Origin: Globisporangium splendens
Lineage: Eukaryota > Oomycota > Peronosporomycetes > Pythiales > Pythiaceae
Length of the DNA stretch: 64,000 bases
NCBI GenBank assembly: GCA_006386115.1
Contig: VFIW01000008.1
Location: 496,001 to 560,000, forward strand
Direction of reading: 5' to 3'
Part shown: positions 31,321-41,652 of the stretch, in pieces
Numbering within the stretch: position 1 is the stretch's first letter
Layout: the number at the start of each line of letters is the position of its first letter
Notes under the pieces: generated by a model
What the model saw: only the letters and a program-made list of their open reading frames with translations
Told to the model about the DNA's origin: nothing
Database searches by the model: none
Translations under genes and position numbers: made by a program

Positions 31321-32150
31321 TTCCGAGGCGATTTTCAGCGTCGCGAAGCTCAATGAGCAGGCTAGCGCCATCTCTTAGCTGGACTCCTCAATGCCTGGAT
31401 GACCAACGATGCCAATCTTTCGTTTTCATGGATGCCAAACGAGACACCTTCCAGAACAGGAGCTGCTCATGGCTCCGATTCCCATACAGTTTTTTGATTC
31501 AGCGGTCTCTCCTATTACCAATCCTCATCACTGGGCTCGGGTGAGCTGCACCACCGCGTGGCTCCTGAACGCGAACTTCCTTCATTTTCCACGCCTCGCT
31601 CGATATTCTATGCTCATAATCAAATGCACACTGCAAATCTGGAGCGACTCGATTTCCGTTATTCAGAAGAGCGGATGTAACGACATCGTCGACACCACGG
31701 CGTATGTCTCCACGAGCTCACCGCCGCTGTCGCTTAACAGACAAACCGTCCACATCATGTGTTGTCATCCCGTTTCACCGCTGCGGCAGCGCACTCTTGT
31801 GCATCCATTGTGCACACACTTAGCGCATCACTTTGCTGGAAAGATGCATAGTGCACGAAATAATGTGGGCCACTCAATACCCGCACTGACAATCATTCCT
31901 GAGAAAGTGTAGCCACAACTCTCTCGAATTGCATACCGTTACGTGGACTAATCAAGACCATCACTCACTGAGCTCTCCAGTCACCACGTTCGACGAAGCT
32001 TCTGTTTGGCGAGACGCTCCCGTTTGACGAGAAGCCGAAGCGCAGGTGGGGGCACCACCATTCGTCTGCATCAACACCTCAACTGGTGCACTTTGACGGT
32101 GACGATCTGCTGTTAATTCCGTCGCTTGCCCCGTCCATTCATTCGTCAAC
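31321..32150. other. Intergenic region with one unassigned open frame
   Basis: The frame 31409-31912 is open for 167 codons on the plus strand but shows no family pattern; it may continue the Crinkler relic's decayed C-terminal region or be chance. Nothing else recognised before the ABC transporter start. Confidence 0.3.
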
Positions 32151-35100
32151 ATGACATCTGTGAAACACGCGCTCAAGTCGCCATCCTCGTCGTCATCTGC
32201 TCGACGCAATGGCTACGGTAGCATACCCGCAACAACCGACGATCAGATACGGAAGAAGCCCAAGTCGCTGTCGCGCTCGAGAGCGCCATGGTGGTCCAGG
32301 CTCTTCTTCACGTACGCGAACCCCGTGATGGAACTTGGTAACGAGAGGCAACTGAACCAGGACGATCTGTGGGAACTGGAAGGAGAGAACACGACCAGCG
32401 TCGTGTACGAGAAGTTTAGGACGCAGTACCTGAAAAAGAAGAAAGCGGTCGTGGCAGCACTGTTTACGACCTACGGCTGGGATTTCTTCATCTGTGGCAT
32501 CGGGTCCATGGTCATGGCAGGATGCGATGTGTTCGCGCCGATCGTGTTAAACCGTGTGATTGATATCTTCAGCGCGCCTACGATTGACATGGATGGCTTG
32601 GTCCTGTGGCTTGGAGCTTTCTTCGCGTCGCGGCTGACCAATGCTGTCGTGTACGCGCATACCTGGTTCCATATGGAGATCGTGCTGATTCGTCTGACAG
32701 TGTCCCTCAAGTGTCTGATCTTTGAGAAAGCGATGCGACGAAGCGTCCAAAGTAAGCATGAAGCCGACATGGTGGACATTACAAATCTGTTTACTGCCGA
32801 CATGGACAACTTGGAGTGGGTCTCGACTTCTCTCAACTCGCTCTGGGTCGTGCCGATTCAGCTTGTGGTCGTCGTGTATCTACTGTACATGGTGCTCGGT
32901 CTTGCGGCGTTCGCTGGAGCTGGCGTGATGGCTCTCTCGCTCGTCGTCACCTACTTTGTATCCAAGAATTACGCGACAGCATACGAAACACTCATGGACC
33001 TCAAGGACAACCGCATGAAGGTCGTGAAAGAGGTGTTTGGCGCGATTCAGATAGTCAAGCTGAACGCGTGGGAAGACAAATTCATGGAACGAATTGGATC
33101 ATGGCGATTGAAAGAGCTTGGAGTGATCGCGCGGTATATGTACACGATCGCGTTTGGCGTGTTTTTGTTCTGGTCGACACCCATTTGCGTGTCGGTGGCT
33201 TCATTTGCGACGTATACCTTGCTGATGAAGCAGACGCTGACAGCCGCCAAGGTGTTTACCGCAATGATGCTGTTCAACTCGGTGGCCGAGTCGATTGCGG
33301 ATTTCCCCGAAGCAATCCAGAGTTTGGTGCAAGCGCGGATCTCGCTTGGTCGCATTCGTGAATTTCTAGACGCAGATGAAATCGACCCAAAGCGGGTCTC
33401 TCGTGACGCGTCCAAGTATCCAAGTGACGTGGTGACCTCGTTGGAAAACGCGACTCTCTCGTGGAGCACAAACGACACGAACAAAGCTGGTTCACCTGGT
33501 GAAGCCACTGCCGCAAACGAGTCTACTCCAACTTTGTCTAATGTGAACTTGCAAGTCAAGAAAGGCGACTTTGTCGTCGTCCATGGAGCCGTCGGTGCGG
33601 GCAAATCGTCTCTTTGCTCTGCGCTTCTCGGCGAAATGCCACTCACCAGCGGCCACATCTTCATGCGCAGTGATCAGGTAGCGTACTACTCGCAGCAAAC
33701 GTGGATCCAGAACCTGACCGTGCGCGACAATATCCTCTTCGGGCTCCCATTTGATCCAGAAAAGTACGACCGCGTCGTGGATGCTTGCGGATTGCGACCC
33801 GATTTCAAGCAATTCCTGGCAGGTGATATGACTGAGATTGGGCAGAGAGGCATTAACTTGTCGGGCGGCCAGAAGGCTCGAGTGAGTCTGGCGCGTGCGT
33901 GCTACGCCGACGCCGACATGTACATTCTGGACTCGCCACTGGCGGCCGTGGATGCCGTGGTGCAAAGCGAGATCTTCCGCAAGTGTCTGTGCGGCATTTT
34001 GGAGACGAAGACGCTGGTACTGGTGACGCATAATCCAGACATCATCTGTTCGGAGGCAGTCGATGTGCGTGTGTTGGTCGAAAATGGCAAAGTGACATGC
34101 GAGCGAGTGGAACGCCAGCGACCGCGCTATCAGTATGGGGATTTGCTTAAAAGTGGCACCGTTGCTGATGTCAAAGTCGATGACACTGAAGGTGCTGACA
34201 ATTCTGCAGATAACGGTGTGCTGGTCGAAGACGAAGAGCGCCAGGCAGGTCGAGTGTCGAGAGAAGTGTTCAAAGCCTACTTCAATGCCATCGGTGGATT
34301 CAAATCTGCGCTCGCATTCTTCACTGTGCTCATTCTCTGGCAGAGTTTTCAGGTCAGCAGTGACGTATGGCTGAGCCACTGGACAGGCAACAAAGAAGGC
34401 ACGTCCTCACCTGTCGAGTACAACCTTCGGGTCTACGCGCTTCTGGGTCTAGGCACAGGTCTATTGGTGCTGGTTCGATCGACGCTGAGCGCGTATCTTG
34501 GACTTCGCGGCGCTGCGTATCTGTTTGACGCGCTGACAAAGTCGCTGCTTCATGCGCCGCTGCGCTTCTTTGACGCGAACCCGATGGGTCGAATCATCAA
34601 TCGGTACTCGGAGGACATGTCGGTTGTCGACGTCCAGCTCCAATACGGCGTGTTTGGTTTCTTCATCAACCTTGCGATCAACGGCTTCCGCATCGCGACG
34701 GCCATGTTCGTGATGAAGTACGTATCGATTCTCGTCATCCCGCTCGCGTGGATCTACGTCAACGTGGGGCATTTCTATCTGGCGCCGTCGCGCGAAGTCA
34801 CGAGACTTGGGAAAGTCTCAAACTCGCCGGTACTCAGCCACGTCTCGGCGTCAGAAGAAGGCGTGGCGGTGCTCCGGAGCTTTGGCAATCCGTTTGTGAA
34901 TCGCGCTGTCGAGGAAAACTTCAAGCTCATCGATGCAAACAACCGCGTGATGTTCGCGGAGGCACTCATCACTCGGTGGCTCGCAATACGCATCAACCTC
35001 ATTGGCTGTGGGTTTGTCGTAGTTGTGGTGTCATCGCTCGTGTGGATGAAGGACATTTTGTCGCCTGGTTTGGTCGGACTGGCGTTCATGTATGCGGTGG

Positions 35101-35999
35101 GCGTGGATCAGGAGCTCTCGTTTTTGGTTCGCGCTTGGTCGGAGCTCGAACTCGCGATGGTGAGTCCAGAACGTATTTTGGAGTATGCCAGCATCGAGCC
35201 TGAGGGCCACAACAAGATCGTCACTTTCGAGCCAAGTGAGACCAACTGGCCTCAACACGGAAGTATCACATTCGAGAACGTCGTGTTCAGCTACAAACCA
35301 GGAGGAGCTCCCGTTCTGAAGGGTGTGTCGTTCGAGATCCGTGAAAACGAAAAGATTGGCATCGTTGGTCGCACGGGCGCCGGGAAGTCCAGTCTGACGA
35401 TGGCACTGTTCCGAATCAATGAGCTGGTCGCGGGCCGCATCCTGATTGATGGTGTGGATATCTCCAGGATGAATTTGCAAACGCTTCGCTCTCGTCTTTC
35501 GATCATCCCACAAGCACCAGTGCTCTTCAAGGGAAGCATGCGTGCGTACATGGATCCATTTGGAGACTACGATGACGCCGCCATTTGGACTGCGTTCGAA
35601 AAGGTCGGGATGAAGGATATGATCAGTAGCCTGGACAATAAACTGGACCATGAGCTGAGCGAGAACGGTGAGAACTTCAGCGTGGGCGAGCGTCAGATGC
35701 TGTGTCTGGCGCGCGCATTGCTGCGGCGATCGCGCGTTGTGGTGATGGATGAGGCGACCGCGTCGATTGATCACGGTACCGAGAAGAAGCTGCAGGAGAT
35801 GATCGCGCACGAGTTTGCGAATGCGACGGTGGTGACGATAGCGCATCGGTTGGCGACCGTGTTGGAGAGCGACCGCGTGCTGGTGTTGGAGAATGGCAGC
35901 GTCGTGGAGTTCGATGCGCCTCGCTCGCTGGTGCGCAACGGCGGCGTGTTTCACGAACTGGCAAAGGAAGGAGGGTACTTGAAGCAGCTCTTGGATTAA
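32151..35999 (+). CDS. ABCC (MRP)-type ABC transporter, copy 1
   Basis: Single exon, 1282 residues from the ATG at 32151. Two transmembrane domains of about six helices each, with the ABCC-type linker WWSRLFFTYANPVMELGN before the first. NBD1: Walker A GAVGAGKSS at about 479, signature LSGGQKARVSLARA near 569, Walker B ILDSPLAA near 590. NBD2: Walker A GRTGAGKSS at about 1072 and the MRP-style variant signature FSVGERQMLCLARA near 1177, followed by VVMDEATASID. No N-terminal TMD0, so it is a 'short' ABCC full transporter of the plasma or vacuolar membrane. Oomycetes carry many of these, used for export of conjugates and xenobiotics; the substrate is unknown. Its 3' end shares an almost identical ~839-bp tract with the second copy. 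Confidence 0.95.
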   Translation: MTSVKHALKSPSSSSSARRNGYGSIPATTDDQIRKKPKSLSRSRAPWWSRLFFTYANPVMELGNERQLNQDDLWELEGENTTSVVYEKFRTQYLKKKKAVVAALFTTYGWDFFICGIGSMVMAGCDVFAPIVLNRVIDIFSAPTIDMDGLVLWLGAFFASRLTNAVVYAHTWFHMEIVLIRLTVSLKCLIFEKAMRRSVQSKHEADMVDITNLFTADMDNLEWVSTSLNSLWVVPIQLVVVVYLLYMVLGLAAFAGAGVMALSLVVTYFVSKNYATAYETLMDLKDNRMKVVKEVFGAIQIVKLNAWEDKFMERIGSWRLKELGVIARYMYTIAFGVFLFWSTPICVSVASFATYTLLMKQTLTAAKVFTAMMLFNSVAESIADFPEAIQSLVQARISLGRIREFLDADEIDPKRVSRDASKYPSDVVTSLENATLSWSTNDTNKAGSPGEATAANESTPTLSNVNLQVKKGDFVVVHGAVGAGKSSLCSALLGEMPLTSGHIFMRSDQVAYYSQQTWIQNLTVRDNILFGLPFDPEKYDRVVDACGLRPDFKQFLAGDMTEIGQRGINLSGGQKARVSLARACYADADMYILDSPLAAVDAVVQSEIFRKCLCGILETKTLVLVTHNPDIICSEAVDVRVLVENGKVTCERVERQRPRYQYGDLLKSGTVADVKVDDTEGADNSADNGVLVEDEERQAGRVSREVFKAYFNAIGGFKSALAFFTVLILWQSFQVSSDVWLSHWTGNKEGTSSPVEYNLRVYALLGLGTGLLVLVRSTLSAYLGLRGAAYLFDALTKSLLHAPLRFFDANPMGRIINRYSEDMSVVDVQLQYGVFGFFINLAINGFRIATAMFVMKYVSILVIPLAWIYVNVGHFYLAPSREVTRLGKVSNSPVLSHVSASEEGVAVLRSFGNPFVNRAVEENFKLIDANNRVMFAEALITRWLAIRINLIGCGFVVVVVSSLVWMKDILSPGLVGLAFMYAVGVDQELSFLVRAWSELELAMVSPERILEYASIEPEGHNKIVTFEPSETNWPQHGSITFENVVFSYKPGGAPVLKGVSFEIRENEKIGIVGRTGAGKSSLTMALFRINELVAGRILIDGVDISRMNLQTLRSRLSIIPQAPVLFKGSMRAYMDPFGDYDDAAIWTAFEKVGMKDMISSLDNKLDHELSENGENFSVGERQMLCLARALLRRSRVVVMDEATASIDHGTEKKLQEMIAHEFANATVVTIAHRLATVLESDRVLVLENGSVVEFDAPRSLVRNGGVFHELAKEGGYLKQLLD
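35157..35995 (+). repeat. NBD2 gene-conversion tract, copy in ABC transporter 1
   Basis: This 839-base stretch matches 44647-45485, with only three differences seen by line-by-line comparison (at 35205, 35211 and 35566). Just outside both ends the two genes are clearly diverged. The tract begins at the codon pair before VSPERILEY and ends within the last codon before the stop. Confidence 0.9.
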
Positions 36000-36451
36000 G
36001 TCGAGTTTGATGTGCATGAAGCGATTCTAGGTGAGAAATATCGTGCTCATTTGCTAAAAAGTAGAATCTGGAGCCGTTGAAATGCAGCTAGCTGACTATG
36101 AAAGCGAGGCTGTTGGATCTAAAGTATCATCTCATTTGCCTTCCATGTACCTATTGCAGTGGCCATGCGGTTGCTCTGCGCTTCACGCTTGAAGAGCAGT
36201 GGCACAGAGTTTGGCTGAGGCAAAGCGACTGGCTAAAGCCTGTATCAATATTCGTTTAGCGTCTACTGAGCCCATGATCGTTGAGTGAGTTGCTTACGCG
36301 TGATTGCAAGTGATTGCTCCAATGGCCACGGGGTGGTCGGACACACCCAAGAAGACTCGGGTGTGGTGCTGAACGAACAGCACTTCACAACGTGCTCTCA
36401 GCCGATAATGTGACCTTGACTCCCTCCCCCAGAAGACTGCCACTCGAAGTC
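36000..36451. other. Intergenic region, no gene recognised
   Basis: About 450 bases after the first ABC transporter. No ORF with a family pattern. Confidence 0.4.
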
Positions 36452-37660
36452 ATGCCATCTCAATTTGTGAGACTGTCGCGAACCTCGTACGCACTTTGGT
36501 GGGTGGCACTCCTGATGGTTCGCGCGGTTGCAGCCTCATTCTCCGGCTTCTTTGCGTACTTTTATCGGTATGTTCTCGGAAAGGAGGATAATTACTTGGC
36601 CAGTTACCTCGATCAAAGCAACATTGGGGTGAAACCAGAAGCATTCCCAGCGATTGCGCTCTTCCAGGGTCTAGTTGCGCTACCCCAGGGCTTCGTAATC
36701 CTGCGAGTGATCACCGCATCCCTGTTTTACCGATCGTTTGGCTACATGATAGAGTCGCGCAACCTAAAAGCTTCGATCTAGGGCTTCTTTGTCCTTGGAA
36801 GACTACTTCAGCTGTTTTGACCGTTAAGGCGTCGTCAAGGGACAAGGTACGCTGTCTAGCTACACCGTTGTGCCGACTAAGCTGGATGAAACCGCTCCGT
36901 TGATTCTCCATCTGTACAAGCGCGACGAAGCAAAGAAACGATTCATCTGTGCCACCAATTATGCAACAATTCTCGCAGATGTCGATTTTGAAAGTGTTCA
37001 GTTCCAGTACCACTGAGTGGTCAGTCGACTCTGCACTCACGTGCACGAGCCACCCAAACCTGGAGGCGTTGCTCATCGCTCGAGTCAACACGACGAACGG
37101 GGAGCTTCCGCCTGGGCTTCTATCGCCAGAGTTTCCACTGATGCTCGCCGACGTTGAAATGTCGGCAGCCAACCTGCGCACGTTGCCTGACGATCTCGAC
37201 ACAAAGTGGCCGCCTGGGACCAAGTTAAAGTTCGAGTACAGTGCATTCACATCGATTCCAGATGCTGTGATGCGGTTGCTGCCCATCCTGGTTTCGTTTT
37301 GTGGGAACCCGATCGATGAAATCCCGGCTGATCTCTTTGCTGTCGAGTCTACCCGCCATCTGCACCTCGGTGACAACCAGAAACTGAAAGCGTTCCCAGC
37401 AAACACGACCATGTCCACATCCTTAGGACAATTTCATCTCCAGAGAACTCAAATCGCGTTCTTCCCTTCTTGGTTGGACCCAGTTGTTAACGCTACACTC
37501 TCGCAAGGGCATCGACTGATCAGGGTCGTTGGGATCCCGTATGCGAGCACGCCAAGCCCGTGTACAATCGCTCGTTATCCGATGCCGACGCCATGGCGAC
37601 TGTGCGTGCCAAGACGAAAACATCATCGATGCTTGGCTCTGGGGAGCCCTCGATTTTGAT
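36452..37660 (+). pseudogene. Decayed membrane-LRR (receptor-like) protein gene
   Basis: The first part (36452-36781) reads MPSQFVRLSRTSYALWWVALL and continues with several hydrophobic helices, ending early at a stop. About 170 bases on, a second frame (36949-37659) carries LRR-type strands: LADVEMSAANLRTLPDDL, FTSIPDAVMRLLPILVSF, GNPIDEIPADLF and LHLGDNQKLKAFPA. This N-terminal multi-helix plus LRR arrangement is known in oomycete receptor-like membrane proteins. The broken frames between the two parts, and the shift again near 37500-37560, mark it as inactive unless unrecognised introns exist. A C-terminal kinase or tail is absent. Confidence 0.5.
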
Positions 37661-37925
37661 GGATACCTTGGGATCCACCCACTGCGTGATCTGTGGGGTG
37701 GTGGTTTGCCAAGCAGGGACCGAGTGGACCTGCCTCCCACTCGCGACGGAAGACGAGCAAAGCGTATTGCGATAATGGCGCGCAGATAACTTCTGGGGGA
37801 CTTGCTTCAAAGCAGATCGACGTGAAAGCAGATTGACACAACAGCAAATTCAAGCAATCTAAAGCACGAGGTCAAGAGGATTTTTCGAGCATGTCGATTC
37901 ATCACATGGAAAGTCCTACAAGCGT

Positions 37926-38210
37926 TTAGATGGTAGCCGCAGCCGCACATTGCGTCGTTTGAGTAGATCCTGCCGCCGTCTTCAACCAGCACGTTCCGCC
38001 GTTGTAGTTAGTCCACGTGTAGGCGCCACAGCCAGAGCTGGCTTTGCAGATCGCACAGCAGCGTTCCGCGTTCGTGTGTCCCGAGATGTTGTTGGTACCG
38101 ACGATGCGAGGCTTGGAGTCCGCACATCGCTTGTCATCGCCAGTGTCCGACCATCAGGCGCTCCGAAAATATCATTGTCATTGAAGCACCTCAAGAAAAC
38201 AACAGCCACC
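37926..38210 (-). CDS. PAN/Apple-domain fragment, CBEL-like
   Basis: Reading leftward from about 38160, the frame gives DKRCADSKPRIVGTNNISG, then AERCCAICKASSGC, GAYTWTNYNGGTCWLK, and a short Thr/Ala tail ending at 37926. The CC.IC....GC.AYTW......TCWLK pattern is the PAN_4 module of the oomycete cellulose-binding elicitor lectin (CBEL) family of secreted wall proteins, which bind cellulose and act as elicitors. Only one PAN module is visible. No start codon, signal peptide or cellulose-binding (CBM1) partner is seen upstream, so this is either the last exon of a gene whose first exon I could not identify, or a fragment. Confidence 0.5.
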
Positions 38211-38623
38211 CATCTGATCTTGGGTCAAGTACAGGTCGGATAAGCACTCAGATCGAGTATTTCGCCAATTGGACACTTCTTGTCATCCATTTGTCACATG
38301 ACCTACATTCTGTAAAGCACATCAACTACAGCACATGATCTCGATCTCAAGAATTATCAAAACAAGGTACATATTTCTCCATTCACAAAGAATGCCTAAA
38401 ATTGTATCAAAACACAGTATGTAGAGAACGCATCAGCTCAAAAGAGGGCGCAATGCGTTTCCAGTCGATTTGGACGTGGTCGGCGGACACGAAAAGCTGG
38501 AAGCCGTGACGAGACAATTGGCGGCACCTGTGCGCCGATCTCTCTGTTTGTCTATCTACCTCTGCGCCTGCGTCTGTGCGCACACGCAAGTAAAGTTCCC
38601 GAGCATCAACACCAATACACAAG
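38211..38623. other. Intergenic region, upstream of RPC7
   Basis: About 410 bases between the PAN fragment and the RPC7 gene. A first exon for the PAN fragment could lie here, but none was recognised. Confidence 0.35.
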
Positions 38624-39436
38624 ATGAGCCGCGGCCGAGGACGAGGGCGCATCCGCTTTGGCGGCAGCCGCGACTCGGCGCTCGCGGACATGCTCGACGA
38701 GACGCGCGAAGACCTGGGGCTCTCGCATACCCAGATGGAGCTCTTACACGTACGAACGCACAACCAAAGCAGCGCTGCTTGTACTGTTAAAGAGATATAC
38801 ATTGTGCTTGTAGCGTTCGAGCGGTGGTGTTCTAATTGGAGGGTGTGCGTTGTTTGTAGGCAGAAAGCGGATCGGCGTTGTACCCGCCATTGCAGCTGCC
38901 GCAGCCCGAGCCATTGACTGACCGCGACGCGTATCTGATCCAGCGGCAGCGGGTGTTAGCGCATAAACTAGAGAACCTGTACCACCCGTGGGGGCTGGAC
39001 GCGACGATGCCGGACTCGACCAACCCAGCGGCGTTCGTGCACGTGACGACGCCCGAGACCCAGAAGGCGAGCGAGGTGTTTGTGCCGAACGAGCTGCAGT
39101 CGAACACACTGAGCGGCGTGCGCACGGCGAACACGTTGAACCAGCGCAGCATCATGCAGCCGCGCGCGTTCGAGAACGTGTTCAAGTCGCTGGAAGCGCA
39201 GGAACAGAAGCAAGCGGACAAGTCGAAGGGCGCCGCCGACGACGACGATGGCGACATGGAGGAACAGGACGAAGATCTGGTGCGTTTAATGTGTTGTTTC
39301 CATTGCCAATGTCGTTCATGCACTGACTGTGATTCTTATTCTGTATGCATAGGGCGATGATATGAACGACTACACGTTTGATTACTACGATAGTGACGCT
39401 GCGAGCGAAGACGGCGACGAGGAAGTCTTCTTTTAA
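38624..39436 (+). CDS. POLR3G: RNA polymerase III subunit RPC7 (POLR3G-like)
   Basis: Three exons: 38624-38749, 38860-39279 and 39353-39436, 209 residues. The N-terminus MSRGRGRGRIRFGGSRD is the RGRGR start common to Rpc31/RPC7. A central PPLQLPQPEPLTDRDAYLI..QRVLAHKLENLYHPW block and an acidic C-terminus (DDDDGDMEEQ, then DDMNDYTFDYYDSD) match the subunit's acidic tail. RPC7 is part of the RPC3-RPC6-RPC7 initiation subcomplex of RNA polymerase III. Convergent with the AT-hook gene. Confidence 0.75.
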
Positions 39437-39674
39437 TTAGTATAGAGGCGCTAGATAAACCATTTTCTTACGACCATGACCACCAGTGAACAATAAAATA
39501 TACGCTTGAGCTTTAGAGTCCTCCATTGAGTGCGCTCGTCAACCTAAACGTACGTGCATAAAAAAAACAAACTTGCATTACCAAAAGAGAGGAGAGACCC
39601 ATATTGCTCCGATATCTTTGGCCGCCATGCAGCTCCAGTTGTGCGATCACTTGATTCTTTTTTTTCGTTCTAAT

Positions 39675-40763
39675 TTATTCGTGATCTCCCGACAAAAGTG
39701 ACGCGCCAAGACCAGCTAATCGGTTCTCTTCGTGGGTCGCACCGCTGCTCGCATCGTTGCTCAACTCGGAGCTCTTCTGAGCCAGATTCGAAAGCGAATA
39801 ATTGTACATCACCGAGTAGTTCGCAGGTGCGATCGCGGCAGGTTTCGCGCGGCGAATGATCTCACCAGGGCGTGGACGCGTGCGTGGACGTCCACGAGGC
39901 TTCCCCGTGCCGCGTGTCTTCTTCTTAGCGGGACCTTTGCCATTTCGACCGCGGCCAGTCTTGTCGTACCCAGAGTCCGAATCTTCGTCCTTTGCCGCAG
40001 TCTCTTCTTGCGCTTGAGCGACTTGGTCGCCGAGAGCGCCTAACGTGCCCGACGCCAGCATTCCAGGGAAGCCAGGAAGCAGCGGCATCGGCATTCCGTA
40101 TCCCCACATTGGGAACTGCTTCAGCGTCTTCTCCGCGTCGGCCTTTGCTCGCGCGACGACATCCTTTTTTGGTGGGCGTCCGCGCTTTCGCTTTGGAGTC
40201 TCGTCATTTCCAACCGATGGAAGCGCGAATGGCGCACTCATCAGCGCCAGTGGCGACACTTGGTTCGAAAACGCATCACCTCCTTGAACACCAAGCGACT
40301 CCGCGCTGGTCGGGTGCGAGCCCGGAGACGACGACGACGCAGAGCGCGCCGGCGAACTCACTTGCGTTTCTGTGCTCACCGCTTGCGCTTGAGTCGCATT
40401 CGCAGCAGCTTGTTGTGCCAACGGCATCATGAACGGCATCATCGGCATCATCACCATGCCGAGCATCTGCTGCGCCATGGCCGCCATCGCCGCCAGATCG
40501 CTGGGACTCATCGACTGCAGCTGTTGCTGCTGAAGCTGCAGCAACTGGAGCTGCTGTTGCTGGAGCAGGAACTGCTGCTGCTGCGGCGTGAACTCGATCT
40601 TCCCGGTCTCCGACGTCGCGTCCGCTGCGTCGTCCGTCTGGTTCTTCATCGCGATGAGCTCGGTCGTGGGGATGGCCAGCGGGAGTCCGACGGAGGTCGC
40701 GGCAGCTCCGCTCGCGACATCCGCGTGGTGGTCACCTGCGCGTTTGGAGTCATTCTGTGGCAT
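39675..40763 (-). CDS. AT-hook, glutamine-rich nuclear protein
   Basis: 362 residues from the ATG at 40761-40763. The frame stays open leftward of the window's right (to 41129) with further in-frame ATGs (one near 40911), so a longer N-terminus is possible. Two AT-hooks are visible: KRKRGRPPKK near residue 190 and GKPRGRPRTRPRPG near 287, which bind AT-rich DNA in the minor groove. A Gln/Leu-rich helix (QQQQLQLLQLQQQQLQ) lies at about 58-88, followed by a Met-rich stretch. Together these point to a chromatin-associated regulator. The ~890-bp region to its right is the shared promoter with the second ABC transporter. No specific orthologue recognised. Confidence 0.7.
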   Translation of the reverse strand: MPQNDSKRAGDHHADVASGAAATSVGLPLAIPTTELIAMKNQTDDAADATSETGKIEFTPQQQQFLLQQQQLQLLQLQQQQLQSMSPSDLAAMAAMAQQMLGMVMMPMMPFMMPLAQQAAANATQAQAVSTETQVSSPARSASSSSPGSHPTSAESLGVQGGDAFSNQVSPLALMSAPFALPSVGNDETPKRKRGRPPKKDVVARAKADAEKTLKQFPMWGYGMPMPLLPGFPGMLASGTLGALGDQVAQAQEETAAKDEDSDSGYDKTGRGRNGKGPAKKKTRGTGKPRGRPRTRPRPGEIIRRAKPAAIAPANYSVMYNYSLSNLAQKSSELSNDASSGATHEENRLAGLGASLLSGDHE

Positions 40764-41652
40764 ATTTCCTCGCCTTGAAGTTGCTGTCGTGCTGTGCGCG
40801 CGCGTTTGTGTTTTCGCTCGCTTGGAGTTTATTTCGGACCGCGCCGATTTCCTCCTCTCGTAGCGCTTCGTGCCGATTTTCAAACCAATAATGAGCGGAG
40901 AAAGCGCCATTTTCCGCTTTTTTGGCGCAACGGGAGGAGCGGCAGCAGGACGAGGGGAAAAGGAACGACTCACACAACAGAAAAAAGTGAGGTTTTTTTT
41001 ACCTACTCGATTGGAAACACGAAAAGTATGTGAAAAATACATGTAAATTACGATGAAGCAAGAAGCGAGACGCAACGTTTCTGCTGCAGGTGACGGTTTC
41101 GTATTTTTGTGAGCGAGTAAACTACACAAAGGAATGAGAATATTTCGTCGTCTTTTCCTTTTATTGCACCTTGTGTCAGTTCAGTTCAAGCAACGCACTT
41201 TTAGGTTTTACTTCTGTGATGTTTCAAACTGAGAAACACGTCTCTGATTCGCGGAAATTTTACGGAAGGCTGCACGATTGGTGGAATTTAAAATTGGTCT
41301 CGTATTCGCCAATCAGTATCGACGTTTGCGACAGTGCATGTGACTTTGTTCATAACAGATGGTCTTATAACGATTTCGTCACCAAAGATCTTCGAGGAAC
41401 ACTCGTGCAACGTTTGGTGCGGTCATATGCATCAAGATTTGAAGAAGCGCCATGAGTGTTGTTCGGCGCTGATAATGACCATCAAGTGGGTTGACGGTGA
41501 CATGGCGGCGCATGGAGTAAAGGAGCATTGACAGCCGCCGCGGGATCCGCAATGGTTTGCAGGGACCACACCCGCCGTCATTCACTTAAAGGGGAAGTGA
41601 CGGACAGCACCAGTACCTATTTCAAGTGTTGCCAGCTGAACGGGTCGTCAGC
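40764..41652. promoter_or_regulatory. Divergent region between AT-hook gene and ABC transporter 2
   Basis: About 890 bases. The left 350 remain open in the AT-hook frame and may be coding or 5' UTR. No other gene recognised. Confidence 0.4.

Noticed and set aside
31409..31912. Plus-strand 167-codon frame between the Crinkler relic and ABC transporter 1
   Set aside because: No domain, signal peptide or splice support; composition looks random. Kept only as a note in the intergenic entry.
35031..36017. Minus-strand frame of 328 codons under ABC transporter 1 NBD2, repeated at 44641-45444
   Set aside because: His/Gln/Arg-rich antisense image of conserved NBD2 codons; its recurrence in copy 2 only reflects the shared tract.
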